Shown piece after piece: positions 26,474 through 36,875 of a DNA stretch of 64,000 nt (position 1 is its first letter; the number at the start of each line of letters is the position of its first letter). Source of the stretch: Pseudomonas sp. R37(2017) (GTDB lineage Bacteria > Pseudomonadota > Gammaproteobacteria > Pseudomonadales > Pseudomonadaceae); the NCBI RefSeq assembly GCF_002113375.1, contig NZ_NEHO01000007.1, positions 62,001 to 126,000 of the forward strand. Reading direction: 5' to 3'. The position numbers were made by a program, and so were the translations under genes. The notes beneath the pieces were generated by a model. That model did no database searches, had not been told where the DNA came from, and saw nothing but the letters and a program-made list of their open reading frames with translations.

Positions 26474-27958
26474 TTACCTGTTCAGTCGATAATCACTCTC
26501 GGCAGCCGCAAAGCGCTGGAACATGCCAGCAGTCGGCGTGCCCATCTTGCTGACGAAGTAGATCGCCAGGCTGGCGAAGATGAAACCAGGGATGATTTCG
26601 TACAGGCCCAGCAGTTCGAAGTGTTTCCACACGATCACGGTGATCGCGCCGACCAGGATGCCGGCCAGTGCGCCATTGCGGGTCATGTCTTTCCAGATCA
26701 CGGAGATCAGTACGACCGGACCGAATGCGGCACCGAAACCGGCCCAGGCATAGCTCACCAGACCCAGTACACGGTTTTCCGGGTTAGCGGCCATCGCGAT
26801 GGCGATCAGCGCAACCAACAGCACCATGGCGCGACCGACCCAGACGAGTTCAACCTGGGAAGCGGATTTACGCAGGAAGGTCTTGTAGAAGTCTTCGGTC
26901 AGCGCGCTCGAGCACACCAGCAACTGGCAGCTCAGGGTGCTCATCACCGCAGCCAGAATGGCCGACAGCAGGATACCCGCGACCCATGGGTTGAACAGGA
27001 TCTTGGCCAGTTCGATGAACACACGCTCGTGGTTCTCGGAGACCGCGCCCGCCACGTCCGGGTGTGCCGAGAAGTAGGCGATACCGAAGAAGCCCACGGC
27101 TACGGTGCCGCCCAGGCACAGGATCATCCAGGTCATGGAGATGCGACGGGCACTGGCGATCGATTTAACCGAATCGGCGGCCATGAAACGCGCCAGGATG
27201 TGCGGCTGGCCGAAGTAGCCCAGGCCCCAGCCCATCAGCGAGATGATGCCGATGAACGTGGTGCCCTTGAGCATGTCGAAGTTGCTTGGATCTTGCGCTT
27301 CGATGGCCAGGAAAGTGGTGTCGACGCCGCCAGTGGCCAGCAGCACGATGATCGGCGTCAGGATCAACGCGAAGATCATCAGGGTGGCTTGTACGGTATC
27401 GGTCCAGCTCACGGCCAGGAATCCGCCGATAAAGGTGTAGGCAATCGTCGCCGCGGCACCGGCCCACAGTGCCGACTCGTAGGACATGCCGAAGGTGCTT
27501 TCGAACAGTCGGGCACCGGCCACGATGCCGGAAGCGCAGTAGATGGTGAAGAACACCAGGATCACGACGGCGGAGATGATCCGCAGCAGGCCGCTTTTGT
27601 CTTCGAAACGGCTGGCGAAGTAGTCCGGCAGGGTCAGTGCATCACCGTTGTGCTCGGTCTGCACGCGCAGACGGCCGGCGACGAACAGCCAGTTCAAGTA
27701 GGCGCCGACGATCAGGCCGATGGCGATCCAGCTTTCGGAAAGACCGGACATGTAGATAGCGCCGGGCAAGCCCATCAACAACCAGCCGCTCATGTCGGAA
27801 GCACCGGCGGACAGTGCGGTCACGACGCTGCCCAGGCTACGGCCGCCCAGAATGTAGTCGGAAAGGTTGTTGGTGGAGCGATAGGCCATCAAGCCGATCA
27901 GCACCATTGCTGCGATGTAGATCACGAACGTGATCAGGGTTGGATTGCTTACGCTCAT
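26474..27958 (-). CDS. putP: Sodium/proline symporter PutP
   Basis: A 494-residue solute:sodium symporter with about 13 membrane segments, importing proline with Na+. Family signatures seen: NNLSDYILGGRSLG near residue 30, SAGASDMSGWLLMGLPGA (first Na+-site helix), CASGIVAGARLFEST and GWGLGYFGQPHI. It is divergent from putA across a region with five GTTGCACC sites, so uptake and breakdown of proline are likely controlled together. In P. aeruginosa put genes lie elsewhere on the chromosome as I recall; here the pair sits between rlmJ and the acyl-CoA dehydrogenase. Confidence 0.97.
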   Translation of the reverse strand: MSVSNPTLITFVIYIAAMVLIGLMAYRSTNNLSDYILGGRSLGSVVTALSAGASDMSGWLLMGLPGAIYMSGLSESWIAIGLIVGAYLNWLFVAGRLRVQTEHNGDALTLPDYFASRFEDKSGLLRIISAVVILVFFTIYCASGIVAGARLFESTFGMSYESALWAGAAATIAYTFIGGFLAVSWTDTVQATLMIFALILTPIIVLLATGGVDTTFLAIEAQDPSNFDMLKGTTFIGIISLMGWGLGYFGQPHILARFMAADSVKSIASARRISMTWMILCLGGTVAVGFFGIAYFSAHPDVAGAVSENHERVFIELAKILFNPWVAGILLSAILAAVMSTLSCQLLVCSSALTEDFYKTFLRKSASQVELVWVGRAMVLLVALIAIAMAANPENRVLGLVSYAWAGFGAAFGPVVLISVIWKDMTRNGALAGILVGAITVIVWKHFELLGLYEIIPGFIFASLAIYFVSKMGTPTAGMFQRFAAAESDYRLNR

Positions 27959-28420
27959 TAAGTTACGCCCTGGCTTTGTTTTTATGTAGCAGCGGCTGGT
28001 GAACCGCTCGCAAACGGTGACGTTTGACAGACGATCCGGGGTCCCGCGCGTTTATGACTGATGTTTCCCCAGGAAAGCCATCAGCCGGCACACCAGACGT
28101 TCCGTCAGGTTGCACCTTGGGGCGCGAATGCTATTCAACAACACAAATAAGGTGCAACCCATTTCTGGAGAATTAGTTGCACCCAATCGAAAAAACATTG
28201 TAAAGCGATGTTTTTGCTCCTTTTCGGAGCAAGAAGCTTCGCCATCCCAACCAAAAAGCACCAAGCAGATGCCGCACCGGCGTACCAGAATTTATTTCCT
28301 GACGAGCTGCCGAATATTCCGACAAAAAAAGGGTTGCACCCGGTTGCACCTCGTCAATCGCACGGCTAATCTTGCCGCCAGCTGATGCCACGCGGTCGTG
28401 GCAAACATGAGGATAAAAAC
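27959..28420. promoter_or_regulatory. putP-putA divergent control region with five GTTGCACC sites
   Basis: No gene is supported in this 462-bp gap. It holds five copies of GTTGCACC in either orientation: 28109-28116, 28151-28158 (reverse), 28176-28183, 28333-28340 and 28343-28350. GTTGCA is the known operator core recognised by the ribbon-helix-helix domain of PutA in enteric bacteria, and the PutA here carries that domain. The last two copies are in direct repeat with 10-bp (one-turn) spacing, about 70 bp before the putA start. The region is also AT-richer than its neighbours, especially 28130-28330. Confidence 0.75.
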
Positions 28421-31400
28421 ATGGCTACCACCACCCTCGGGGTCAAACTTGACGACCCGACCCGCGAACGCCTCAAGGCCGCCGCGACTTCGATTGATCG
28501 CACGCCGCACTGGCTGATCAAGCAGGCAATCTTCAATTACCTGGAAAAACTCGAGGGTGGTGCAACCCTGACCGAGCTGAGCGGTTTGACCAAGGATTCC
28601 GACGACTCCGTCGACGCGCCTCTGGATCACGCCCACCAGTGCTTCCTCGAATTCGCCGAAAGCATCCTGCCGCAATCGGTACTGCGCGCCTCGATCACCG
28701 CCGCTTACCGTCGCCCTGAGCCGGAAGTCGTGCCGATGCTGATTGAGCAGGCACGCCTGCCGGCACCAATGGCCGAAGCAACCAACAAACTCGCCGCTTC
28801 GATTGCCGAAAAACTGCGCAACCAGAAGAGCGCTGGTGGCCGTGCAGGTATCGTTCAGGGCCTGCTGCAGGAATTCTCCCTGTCGTCCCAGGAAGGCGTG
28901 GCACTGATGTGCCTGGCCGAAGCGCTGCTGCGTATCCCGGACAAAGGCACCCGCGACGCGCTGATCCGCGACAAGATCAGCACCGGCAACTGGCAGCCGC
29001 ACCTGGGTAACAGCCCGTCGCTGTTCGTCAACGCCGCCACCTGGGGCCTGTTGCTGACTGGCAAGCTGGTGTCCACGCACAATGAAGCCGGCCTGACTTC
29101 GTCCCTGAGCCGCATCATCGGCAAGAGCGGCGAGCCGATGATCCGCAAGGGCGTCGACATGGCCATGCGCCTGATGGGCGAACAGTTCGTGACCGGCGAA
29201 ACCATCGCCGAAGCCCTGGCCAACGCGAGCAAATTCGAAGCCAAGGGCTTCCGCTATTCCTACGACATGCTGGGTGAAGCCGCACTCACCGAGCACGACG
29301 CACAGAAGTACCTGGCCTCGTACGAACAAGCCATCCACTCGATCGGCAAAGCCTCCCACGGTCGCGGGATTTATGAAGGCCCGGGCATTTCGATCAAGCT
29401 GTCCGCCCTGCATCCGCGCTACAGCCGCGCGCAGTACGAGCGCGTGATGGACGAGCTGTACCCGCGCCTGCTGTCGCTGACCCTGCTGGCCAAGCAATAC
29501 GACATCGGCCTGAACATCGACGCCGAAGAAGCCGACCGCCTCGAGCTGTCGCTGGACCTGCTCGAGCGCCTGTGCTTCGAGCCGCAACTGACGGGCTGGA
29601 ACGGCATCGGTTTCGTCATCCAGGCCTACCAGAAGCGTTGCCCGTACGTGATCGACTACGTGATCGACCTGGCTCGCCGCAGCCGTCATCGCCTGATGAT
29701 CCGCCTGGTGAAAGGCGCGTACTGGGACAGCGAAATCAAGCGCGCCCAGGTCGAAGGCCTGGAGGGCTACCCGGTCTACACCCGCAAGGTGTACACCGAC
29801 GTTTCCTACATCGCTTGCGCGCGCAAGCTGCTGTCGGTGCCGGAAGTCATCTACCCGCAGTTCGCCACGCACAACGCCCACACTCTGTCGGCCATTTATC
29901 ACATCGCCGGTCAGAACTACTACCCAGGCCAGTACGAGTTCCAGTGCCTGCACGGCATGGGTGAACCGCTGTACGAACAGGTTGTAGGCAAAGTTTCCGA
30001 AGGCAAGCTGAACCGTCCGTGCCGCGTGTACGCACCGGTCGGTACCCACGAAACCCTGCTGGCTTACCTGGTACGCCGCCTGCTGGAAAACGGTGCAAAC
30101 ACCTCGTTCGTCAACCGCATCGCCGACCAGTCGATTTCGATTCAGGAACTGGTGGCCGACCCGGTAGCCAGCATCGAGCAAATGGCGACCGTGGAAGGTG
30201 GTTTTGGCCTGCCGCACCCGCGCATTCCACTGCCGCGTGACCTGTACGGCTCCGAGCGCGCCAACTCCAGCGGCATCGACATGGCCAACGAACATCGTTT
30301 GGCGTCCCTGTCCTGCGCGCTTCTCGCCACCGCGCACAACAACTGGAAAGCAGCGCCGATGCTCGGCTGCGCTTCCAGCAACGAAGCGCCAGCGCCTGTC
30401 CTGAACCCATCCGACCTGCGTGACGTGGTCGGCCACGTACAGGAAGCGACCGTCGAAGATGTCGACAATGCAATCCAGTGCGCGCTGAACGCTGCGCCTA
30501 TCTGGCAGGCCACCCCGCCCGCCGAGCGCGCCGCGATCCTGGAACGCGCCGCCGACCTGATGGAAGCCGAGATCCAGCCGCTGATGGGCCTGCTGGCTCG
30601 CGAAGCCGGCAAGACCTTCGCCAACGCCATCGCCGAAGTGCGTGAAGCCGTGGACTTCCTGCGCTACTACGCCGTACAGGCACGCAACGATTTCAGCAAC
30701 GACGCCCACCGCCCGCTGGGTCCAGTGGTGTGCATCAGCCCATGGAACTTCCCGCTGGCGATCTTCAGCGGTCAAGTGGCTGCGGCATTGGCCGCCGGTA
30801 ACCCGGTATTGGCCAAGCCTGCGGAACAGACCCCGCTGGTCGCCGCCCAGGCCGTGCGCCTGCTGCTCGAAGCCGGGATCCCGGAAGGCGTGCTGCAATT
30901 GCTGCCGGGCCGTGGCGAAACCGTCGGTGCCGGCCTGGTCGGCGACGATCGCGTCAAAGGCGTTATGTTCACCGGCTCCACCGAAGTTGCTCGCTTGCTG
31001 CAACGCAACATTGCCGGCCGCCTGGACAGCCAGGGCCGTCCTATCCCGCTGATCGCCGAAACCGGTGGCCAGAACGCGATGATCGTTGACTCTTCGGCGC
31101 TGACCGAACAAGTGGTGATCGACGTGGTTTCCTCGGCTTTCGACAGCGCCGGTCAACGTTGCTCGGCCCTGCGCGTCTTGTGCCTGCAGGAAGATTCCGC
31201 CGACCGCGTCATCGAAATGCTCAAGGGCGCCATGTCTGAAAGCCGTCTCGGCAACCCTGAACGCCTGTCCGTGGACATCGGCCCGGTGATCGACGCTGAA
31301 GCCAAGGCTGGCATCGAGAAACACATCCAGGCCATGCGCGACAAAGGTCGCAGCGTGTACCAGGTGGCAATCGCCGACGCCGAAGAAGTCAAACGCGGCA

Positions 31401-32371
31401 CCTTCGTGATGCCGACGCTGATCGAACTGGAAAGCTTCGACGAACTGCAGCGTGAAATCTTTGGTCCGGTGCTGCACGTGGTCCGCTACAAGCGCAAGGA
31501 CATCGATCAACTGATCGGCCAGATCAACGCGTCCGGCTACGGCCTGACCCTGGGCGTACACACCCGCATCGACGAGACCATCGCCAAGGTGATCGACAAC
31601 GTCAACGCCGGTAACGTCTACGTCAACCGCAACATCGTCGGCGCCGTGGTCGGTGTGCAGCCGTTCGGCGGCGAAGGCCTGTCGGGCACCGGCCCGAAGG
31701 CTGGTGGCCCGCTGTACCTGTACCGCCTGCTGTCGACCCGACCTACCGATGCGATCGAACAATCCTTCGCTCGCAGCGATGCTGCCGCAGCACTGGACGT
31801 TCGACTGCGCGATGCCATGAGCAAGCCGCTGACTGCCCTGAAAGCCTGGGCAGACAACCACAAGTTCGCCGACCTGAGCACCCTGTGCGTGCAGTTCGCA
31901 GCGCAGTCGCAAAGCGGCATCACCCGCGTACTGGCCGGCCCGACCGGCGAGCGCAACAGCTACGCGATCCTGCCGCGTGAGCACGTACTGTGCCTGGCGG
32001 AAGTCGAAGGCGACCTGTTGACTCAACTGGCAGCGGTATTGGCAGTCGGTGGTTCGGCGGTCTGGCCGGAGGGTGAACTGACCAAGGCACTGTTCGCACG
32101 CCTGCCGAAGGACATTCAGGCGCGCATCAAGCTGGTTTCCGACTGGAACAAGGACGAAGTGGTGTTTGATGCGGTTCTGCATCATGGCCATTCCGACCAG
32201 TTGCGCGCGGTGTGCCAGCAGGTTGCCAAGCGCGCCGGCGCCATCGTCGGCGTGCAGGGTCTGTCGCAAGGCGAAACCAACATTGCGCTGGAGCGTCTGG
32301 TGATCGAGCGTGCATTGAGCGTCAACACCGCTGCGGCGGGTGGTAATGCCAGCTTGATGACGATCGGCTAA
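28421..32371 (+). CDS. putA: Trifunctional proline dehydrogenase / P5C dehydrogenase / repressor PutA
   Basis: A 1316-residue protein that oxidises proline to glutamate in two channelled steps and can repress put genes. Residues 1-47 (TTLGVKLDDPTRERLKAAA) form the ribbon-helix-helix DNA-binding domain. The FAD-containing PRODH barrel includes GPGISIKLSALHPRYSRAQ, LNIDAEEADRLE and VKGAYWDSEIK. The P5C dehydrogenase half has the NAD-binding SPWNFPLAIF, FTGSTEVA and AETGGQNAM motifs and the catalytic Cys914 in GQRCSAL. A C-terminal domain of about 200 residues follows. The ATG at 28421 has GAGG 8 nt upstream; the 12 residues further upstream have no support. Without proline it should bind the GTTGCACC sites; with proline and reduced FAD it moves to the membrane. 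Confidence 0.97.
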   Translation: MATTTLGVKLDDPTRERLKAAATSIDRTPHWLIKQAIFNYLEKLEGGATLTELSGLTKDSDDSVDAPLDHAHQCFLEFAESILPQSVLRASITAAYRRPEPEVVPMLIEQARLPAPMAEATNKLAASIAEKLRNQKSAGGRAGIVQGLLQEFSLSSQEGVALMCLAEALLRIPDKGTRDALIRDKISTGNWQPHLGNSPSLFVNAATWGLLLTGKLVSTHNEAGLTSSLSRIIGKSGEPMIRKGVDMAMRLMGEQFVTGETIAEALANASKFEAKGFRYSYDMLGEAALTEHDAQKYLASYEQAIHSIGKASHGRGIYEGPGISIKLSALHPRYSRAQYERVMDELYPRLLSLTLLAKQYDIGLNIDAEEADRLELSLDLLERLCFEPQLTGWNGIGFVIQAYQKRCPYVIDYVIDLARRSRHRLMIRLVKGAYWDSEIKRAQVEGLEGYPVYTRKVYTDVSYIACARKLLSVPEVIYPQFATHNAHTLSAIYHIAGQNYYPGQYEFQCLHGMGEPLYEQVVGKVSEGKLNRPCRVYAPVGTHETLLAYLVRRLLENGANTSFVNRIADQSISIQELVADPVASIEQMATVEGGFGLPHPRIPLPRDLYGSERANSSGIDMANEHRLASLSCALLATAHNNWKAAPMLGCASSNEAPAPVLNPSDLRDVVGHVQEATVEDVDNAIQCALNAAPIWQATPPAERAAILERAADLMEAEIQPLMGLLAREAGKTFANAIAEVREAVDFLRYYAVQARNDFSNDAHRPLGPVVCISPWNFPLAIFSGQVAAALAAGNPVLAKPAEQTPLVAAQAVRLLLEAGIPEGVLQLLPGRGETVGAGLVGDDRVKGVMFTGSTEVARLLQRNIAGRLDSQGRPIPLIAETGGQNAMIVDSSALTEQVVIDVVSSAFDSAGQRCSALRVLCLQEDSADRVIEMLKGAMSESRLGNPERLSVDIGPVIDAEAKAGIEKHIQAMRDKGRSVYQVAIADAEEVKRGTFVMPTLIELESFDELQREIFGPVLHVVRYKRKDIDQLIGQINASGYGLTLGVHTRIDETIAKVIDNVNAGNVYVNRNIVGAVVGVQPFGGEGLSGTGPKAGGPLYLYRLLSTRPTDAIEQSFARSDAAAALDVRLRDAMSKPLTALKAWADNHKFADLSTLCVQFAAQSQSGITRVLAGPTGERNSYAILPREHVLCLAEVEGDLLTQLAAVLAVGGSAVWPEGELTKALFARLPKDIQARIKLVSDWNKDEVVFDAVLHHGHSDQLRAVCQQVAKRAGAIVGVQGLSQGETNIALERLVIERALSVNTAAAGGNASLMTIG

Positions 32372-32420
32372 ACCGCAATACCTCCGGGCACCCACAAGGT
32401 GCCCGGTTTGCACAAATCCC

Positions 32421-32513
32421 CTGTGGGAGCGGGCTTGCTCGCGAAAGCGGTGTGTCAGTCGACATCAATGTTGAATGACCTGACGCCTTCGCGAGCAAGC
32501 CCGCTCCCACATT
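32421..32513. repeat. REPIN after putA
   Basis: CTGTGGGAGCGGGCTTGCTCGCGAA (from 32421) and TTCGCGAGCAAGCCCGCTCCCACA (to about 32511) are inverted around a spacer containing CATCAATGTTGAATG. The same spacer core recurs in the REPINs at 44717 and 60268, which shows that they belong to one family of doublets. Confidence 0.88.
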
Positions 32514-32617
32514 TGATTAGCGGTGCCCGCAACTCACCATCACGCTCATCAATCATCCTATACCTCCTCCATTCCCCCACCTTAGACTCGGCCCATTCCA
32601 ACAAAAGGTAGGCCGCC

Positions 32618-34420
32618 ATGTCCGAGACGTTGCTCAGTTCCCGCAATCTGGCTTTCGAGCTGTATGAAGTCCTTGATGCCGAGGGCCTGACCCAGCGCGA
32701 GCGTTTCGCCGAGCACAACCGCGAAACCTTCGATGCAGCCATCGGCACCGCCCGCAGCATTGCCGAGAAGTTCTTCGCCCCGCACAACCGCAAGGGCGAC
32801 GAGAACGAACCGCGCTATGAAAACGGTCAAGCGATTCTGATTCCGGAAGTGAAGCCGGCGGTGGATGCCTTCCTCGAAGCCGGCTTCCTCAACGCCGCGC
32901 GCAGTTTCGACGCAGGCGGCATGCAACTTCCCACACTGCTTTCGCAGGCCTGCTTTTCGCACTTCCAGTCGGCCAACGCGGCGTCGACCTCCTATCCGTT
33001 CCTGACCATGGGCGCGGCGAACCTGATCGAAAGTTTCGGCACCGACGAGCAGAAGCGTCGCTTCCTGCAACCGATGATCGACGGCCGCTTCTTCGGCACC
33101 ATGGCCCTGACCGAACCCCACGCGGGCTCGTCGCTGTCGGATATTCGTACCCGCGCCGAACCTGCGGCCGACGGCACTTATCGCCTCAAGGGCAACAAGA
33201 TATTCATCTCCGGCGGCGATCATTCGCTGTCGGAAAACATCGTGCACATGGTGCTGGCCAAGCTGCCGGATGCACCGGCCGGGGTGAAGGGGATTTCGCT
33301 GTTCATCGTGCCCAAGTTCCTGGTCAACGACGACGGCAGCCTCGGCAAGCGCAACGATGTGCTGCTGGCCGGTCTGTTCCACAAGATGGGCTGGCGTGGC
33401 ACCACGTCCACCGCGCTGAACTTCGGCGATAACGGCGAGTGCGTCGGCTATCTGGTGGGCAAGCCGCACCACGGCTTGAGTTACATGTTCCAGATGATGA
33501 ACGAAGCGCGGATCGGCGTCGGCATGGGCGCGGTGATGCTCGGCTACGCCGGTTACCTGTATTCCCTGGAGTATGCCCGCGAACGCCCGCAAGGCCGCGT
33601 GCCGGACAGCAAGGACCCGAACACCGCACCGGTGGCGATCATTCAGCACGCCGACATCAAACGCATGCTGCTGACGCAAAAGGCCTATGTCGAAGGCGCT
33701 TTCGACCTCGGCCTTTACGCGGCGCGGCTGTTCGATGACACCACCACGCTTGCGACCGAAGCCGAGCGCAAGCAGGCCCATGAATTGCTGGACCTGCTGA
33801 CGCCAATCGTCAAATCCTGGCCGTCGGAGTTCTGCCTGAAGGCCAACGAACTGGCGATCCAGATCCTCGGCGGTCACGGCTACACCCGTGAATACCCGGT
33901 GGAACAGTACTACCGCGACAACCGCCTGAACCCGATCCACGAAGGCACCCACGGCATTCAATCGCTGGACCTGCTGGGCCGCAAACTGGCGCAGAACGGT
34001 GGTGCGGGGCTCAAGCAACTGATCCGCCTGATCGCCGACACCGCCGAACGTGCCCAGGGGTTCGACTCACTGACACCGCTGCGCGAGCCGCTGGAGAAAC
34101 TGGTGGCGCGCCTGCAAACCGTGACCATCGGCCTGTTGACCGACCTGGCACAGGGCAAGGTGAACTCCAGCCTGGCGAACTCGGCGTTGTACCTGAAGGT
34201 GTTCGGTCACACCGTCATTGGCTGGCGCTGGCTGGAGCAGGCTATTCGTGCCGAAGAAGGCTTGGCCAGGGGCAATGCGGCGGATGTCGGTTTCTATAAA
34301 GGCAAGCTGCAAGCGGCGCGCTACTTCCTGACCTGGGAAGTGCCGGGTTGCCACCATGAACTGACGATTCTTGAGACGCGGGATGATGTTTGCCTGGGCA
34401 TGCAGGACGAGTGGTTCTGA
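32618..34420 (+). CDS. Acyl-CoA dehydrogenase with C-terminal extension
   Basis: A 600-residue FAD-dependent acyl-CoA dehydrogenase, longer than the usual 380-residue type. Signatures: MALTEPHAGSSLSDIRT (FAD/substrate site), KIFISGGDH, GWRGTTSTALNF, and a C-terminal LGGHGYTREYPVEQYYRDNR followed by EGTHGIQ, the usual catalytic-base region. The extra C-terminal 100 or so residues place it in the large FadE-like group with a C-terminal Z-type domain. It matches PA5020 by position beside cvrA. It should introduce the 2,3 double bond in an acyl-CoA; the chain-length preference cannot be read from sequence. It is not fused to or coupled with an electron-transfer flavoprotein gene here. Confidence 0.9.
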   Translation: MSETLLSSRNLAFELYEVLDAEGLTQRERFAEHNRETFDAAIGTARSIAEKFFAPHNRKGDENEPRYENGQAILIPEVKPAVDAFLEAGFLNAARSFDAGGMQLPTLLSQACFSHFQSANAASTSYPFLTMGAANLIESFGTDEQKRRFLQPMIDGRFFGTMALTEPHAGSSLSDIRTRAEPAADGTYRLKGNKIFISGGDHSLSENIVHMVLAKLPDAPAGVKGISLFIVPKFLVNDDGSLGKRNDVLLAGLFHKMGWRGTTSTALNFGDNGECVGYLVGKPHHGLSYMFQMMNEARIGVGMGAVMLGYAGYLYSLEYARERPQGRVPDSKDPNTAPVAIIQHADIKRMLLTQKAYVEGAFDLGLYAARLFDDTTTLATEAERKQAHELLDLLTPIVKSWPSEFCLKANELAIQILGGHGYTREYPVEQYYRDNRLNPIHEGTHGIQSLDLLGRKLAQNGGAGLKQLIRLIADTAERAQGFDSLTPLREPLEKLVARLQTVTIGLLTDLAQGKVNSSLANSALYLKVFGHTVIGWRWLEQAIRAEEGLARGNAADVGFYKGKLQAARYFLTWEVPGCHHELTILETRDDVCLGMQDEWF

Positions 34421-34450
34421 TCACGGATTTTATGGGGTTGCTGAAAACCA

Positions 34451-34513
34451 ATCGCGAGTGTGTTCGCTCCTACAGGTAACATGAAACCCTGTAGGAGCGA
34501 GCAGGCTCGCGAT
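34451..34513. repeat. Compact REP doublet
   Basis: ATCGCGAGTGTGTTCGCTCCTACAGG and CCTGTAGGAGCGAGCAGGCTCGCGAT are inverted with only about 10 bp between them. They are of the TAGGAGCGAGC/GCTCGCGAT subtype. The doublet lies between the convergent acyl-CoA dehydrogenase and chemoreceptor genes and may help to end both transcripts. Confidence 0.82.
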
Positions 34514-34534
34514 GGGGTCAGCACTATCAACACA

Positions 34535-36472
34535 TCAGCCCAGCTTGAACCCACCCATCTGCCGCGCCAGATCATCCGCCAACCGCTGCAATGTCTGGCA
34601 ATCCTCACGGCAAGCCCTGACCTCCCCCGCTGTCGCCCGGGCCAGATCGGAAATACCCTGCACGTTACGGTTGATTTCTTCAGTCACCACCGATTGCTCT
34701 TCCGTGGCCGCCGCCACCTGATGGTTCATGTCGCTGATGCGCTCGACCTGTCCGGTAATGGCGGTCAACGAGGCTCCGGTGCGCTGGCTCGACGCGACCC
34801 CCGTACCCGTCGCGGCTTGACCGCTGTGCATCGATGAGACGGCGTTTTCCGCGCCCTGCTTGAGACTGCCAATCATCTGCTGGATCTCGTCTGTGGACGA
34901 CTGCGTACGCCGTGCCAGGGTGCGCACTTCATCGGCGACCACCGCGAACCCGCGCCCCATCTCCCCGGCCCGTGCCGCTTCGATGGCGGCGTTGAGCGCC
35001 AGCAGGTTGGTCTGCTCGGAAATCCCGCGAATCACCGCCAGCACTTGATCGATGGACGCCACTTGATGGGCCAGTTCACCCACCGCGCTGGCGGCGACAC
35101 CGATTTCGTCGGACATGCTTTCAATGTGACGGATCGAGCCACCGACCACTTCCCGCGCCTGCAAGGCCTCATCCCGAGCCGTTTGCGAGGCGACCGCCGC
35201 GTTGCCGGCGTTCTGGGCGATCTCCTGAACGGTCAGGCCCATTTCGTGAACCGCTGTGGCGACCATGTCGGTCATTTCCTGTTGGCGCCCGGAGCGCTCA
35301 GCGGTGTTATCCACAACCCTGGCCACTTGCCCCACGGCGGTACGCAAACGTTCGCTGGTGCTCAGCACTTCACCAATCATGTCGCGCTGACTGTCCAGGA
35401 ACCGATTGAAACCGCGAGCCAGATCGCCCAGCTCATCGGCGCGACTGGAATCCAACCGTTGGGTCAAATCTCCACCACCGCTACCGATGGCAACCAGCGC
35501 CGCTGTTACCTGACGAATCGGTCGTACCAACCCACGAGCCAGCAACACCACCAGCAACAGGCACACAATCGCCACCGCCAGGCCGATGCCGCTGCTCATC
35601 CACATGGCGCGGCGGGCCTCGGCGTAGATCTGCGACTGCGGCACTTCGGCCACCAGGGTCCAGCCGAGATCGCGCAACGGTAGGCTCAAAGCGAGGAAGT
35701 CTTCGCCGTCACGGACAAAGCGGCTACTTGTGGCGGTTTTTTGACCAATGACCGCCTGCGCTGCCGATTCGCCAATCTGCTCGGTCAAGGTGCGCTTTCC
35801 GCTGAATTGCGCTTCAGGATGCACCTGGATCAAACCATCGGAACGCACGAGATAGAACTTGCCGCGCTCACCGAAGCTGAAGTCGTGGATCAACTCCGAC
35901 AGCTCTTTCATGCTCAGGCCAAGCCCGGCAACGCCCACGACTTTACCGGCCTGTTCGACCTTGAGGTCAATGAAAAGCGCCAATTCTCCGGTGGCCGTGT
36001 CGTTGTCGATATTGAGGGTGCGCGGCTGGTTGCTGTCGAGAAACGCATAGAACCAGGCGTCTTTGGGATTGGAACGACTGAGGGTCCGGTCCAGGCCTTT
36101 TTCGGTGAAATAGTGGTTGGACGCAGTGCCGACAATCAGCGCGGTAAAGGCTTTGTGCTCGGCGCGGATGCCTTCTAGATAGGTCGTAAACGTGCCGGCC
36201 TGGGCACTGTCTTCACCCCCGGCAAGCCAGTCGCGCACCATGCTGTTGCTGGCAATGTCCTTGGCGGCGGTGAGGGGCTGGACGAGGATGCGCTCGATGT
36301 CGTTGCGCATCGCTTCGATGCTCGATGGCAAGGCTTGCTCGACCAGATAGCTCTGGGCGAGACGGTTGACCACCAGGGTATAAATGCCAACCACGATCAC
36401 AATACTGACGAGCAGGGCCGTGCCCATACTCAGGATCAACTGCCATTGAATACTGCGTCGCCAGAATTGCAT
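34535..36472 (-). CDS. Methyl-accepting chemotaxis protein with Cache sensor
   Basis: A 645-residue chemoreceptor. A first membrane helix (about residues 12-35) is followed by a periplasmic double-Cache-type sensor up to about residue 275, with [17 protein letters not shown] and [10 protein letters not shown]. The second membrane helix has [17 protein letters not shown]. Then come a HAMP domain ([20 protein letters not shown]) and the cytoplasmic signalling coil with the conserved tip [17 protein letters not shown]. No C-terminal NWETF-type pentapeptide is present (ends GGFKLG). The ATG at 36472 begins [10 protein letters not shown]. The Cache domain suggests small ligands such as amino or organic acids. 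The neighbouring put genes make proline worth testing, but nothing in the sequence shows it. Confidence 0.9.
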   Translation of the reverse strand: MQFWRRSIQWQLILSMGTALLVSIVIVVGIYTLVVNRLAQSYLVEQALPSSIEAMRNDIERILVQPLTAAKDIASNSMVRDWLAGGEDSAQAGTFTTYLEGIRAEHKAFTALIVGTASNHYFTEKGLDRTLSRSNPKDAWFYAFLDSNQPRTLNIDNDTATGELALFIDLKVEQAGKVVGVAGLGLSMKELSELIHDFSFGERGKFYLVRSDGLIQVHPEAQFSGKRTLTEQIGESAAQAVIGQKTATSSRFVRDGEDFLALSLPLRDLGWTLVAEVPQSQIYAEARRAMWMSSGIGLAVAIVCLLLVVLLARGLVRPIRQVTAALVAIGSGGGDLTQRLDSSRADELGDLARGFNRFLDSQRDMIGEVLSTSERLRTAVGQVARVVDNTAERSGRQQEMTDMVATAVHEMGLTVQEIAQNAGNAAVASQTARDEALQAREVVGGSIRHIESMSDEIGVAASAVGELAHQVASIDQVLAVIRGISEQTNLLALNAAIEAARAGEMGRGFAVVADEVRTLARRTQSSTDEIQQMIGSLKQGAENAVSSMHSGQAATGTGVASSQRTGASLTAITGQVERISDMNHQVAAATEEQSVVTEEINRNVQGISDLARATAGEVRACREDCQTLQRLADDLARQMGGFKLG

Positions 36473-36572
36473 GGAACACCCCCAAAGAATAAGAGGCTGA
36501 AACACTGCAACAGCCGTGCCGATTGTATACAAACAAATCGACAATCTATTCTTTGGTTGTGCGCAAAGCCGA

Positions 36573-36875
36573 TCAGGCCTGATTGATCGTCTTGGAGATC
36601 ACTTCAACCGTGGCGCTGACTTGCTCTTGGTAACGGTCGAGTTCGAGCTTGTGCTGTTTCTGCATTTCAATCTGCTGGGAGCACAGATTCATCGCCGCCA
36701 GCACCAGCAGTCGGTCACCGATCAGCGTCGGGTATTTTCTTTTGGTTTCGGCCAGGGCTGCCTTCAACATCATCGCGGCGTCCAGCAGGGTCTGTTCCTC
36801 CCCGGCCGGTGCCTTGATCGAATAGTCCTCCCCCAGGATCGAGACGACTTTTACCCCCGCGGCGTTGTAACTCAT
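36573..36875 (-). CDS. zapA: ZapA-family cell division protein
   Basis: A 100-residue protein of the ZapA family, which binds and bundles FtsZ filaments at midcell. Seen are an N-terminal beta-rich head ([20 protein letters not shown]), then helices with AAMMLKAAL and [19 protein letters not shown], and a C-terminal coiled coil. The [11 protein letters not shown] stretch is the family signature. The ATG overlaps the preceding TIGR02449 stop by 4 nt. The usual Pseudomonas zapA pair is linked to ubiH/pepP upstream and 6S RNA and ygfA downstream. None of those is here, so this may be a second paralogue. Confidence 0.85.
   Translation of the reverse strand: MSYNAAGVKVVSILGEDYSIKAPAGEEQTLLDAAMMLKAALAETKRKYPTLIGDRLLVLAAMNLCSQQIEMQKQHKLELDRYQEQVSATVEVISKTINQA

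Noticed and set aside
28292..32413. A very long open frame on the strand opposite putA
   Set aside because: High-GC codon use leaves the antisense frame open. The putA product has full-length family similarity and the antisense translation has no recognisable domain.
36473..36572. Possible 6S RNA gene next to zapA
   Set aside because: Only 100 bp lie between zapA and the chemoreceptor start, too short for a 6S RNA of about 180 nt, and no fitting fold was seen.
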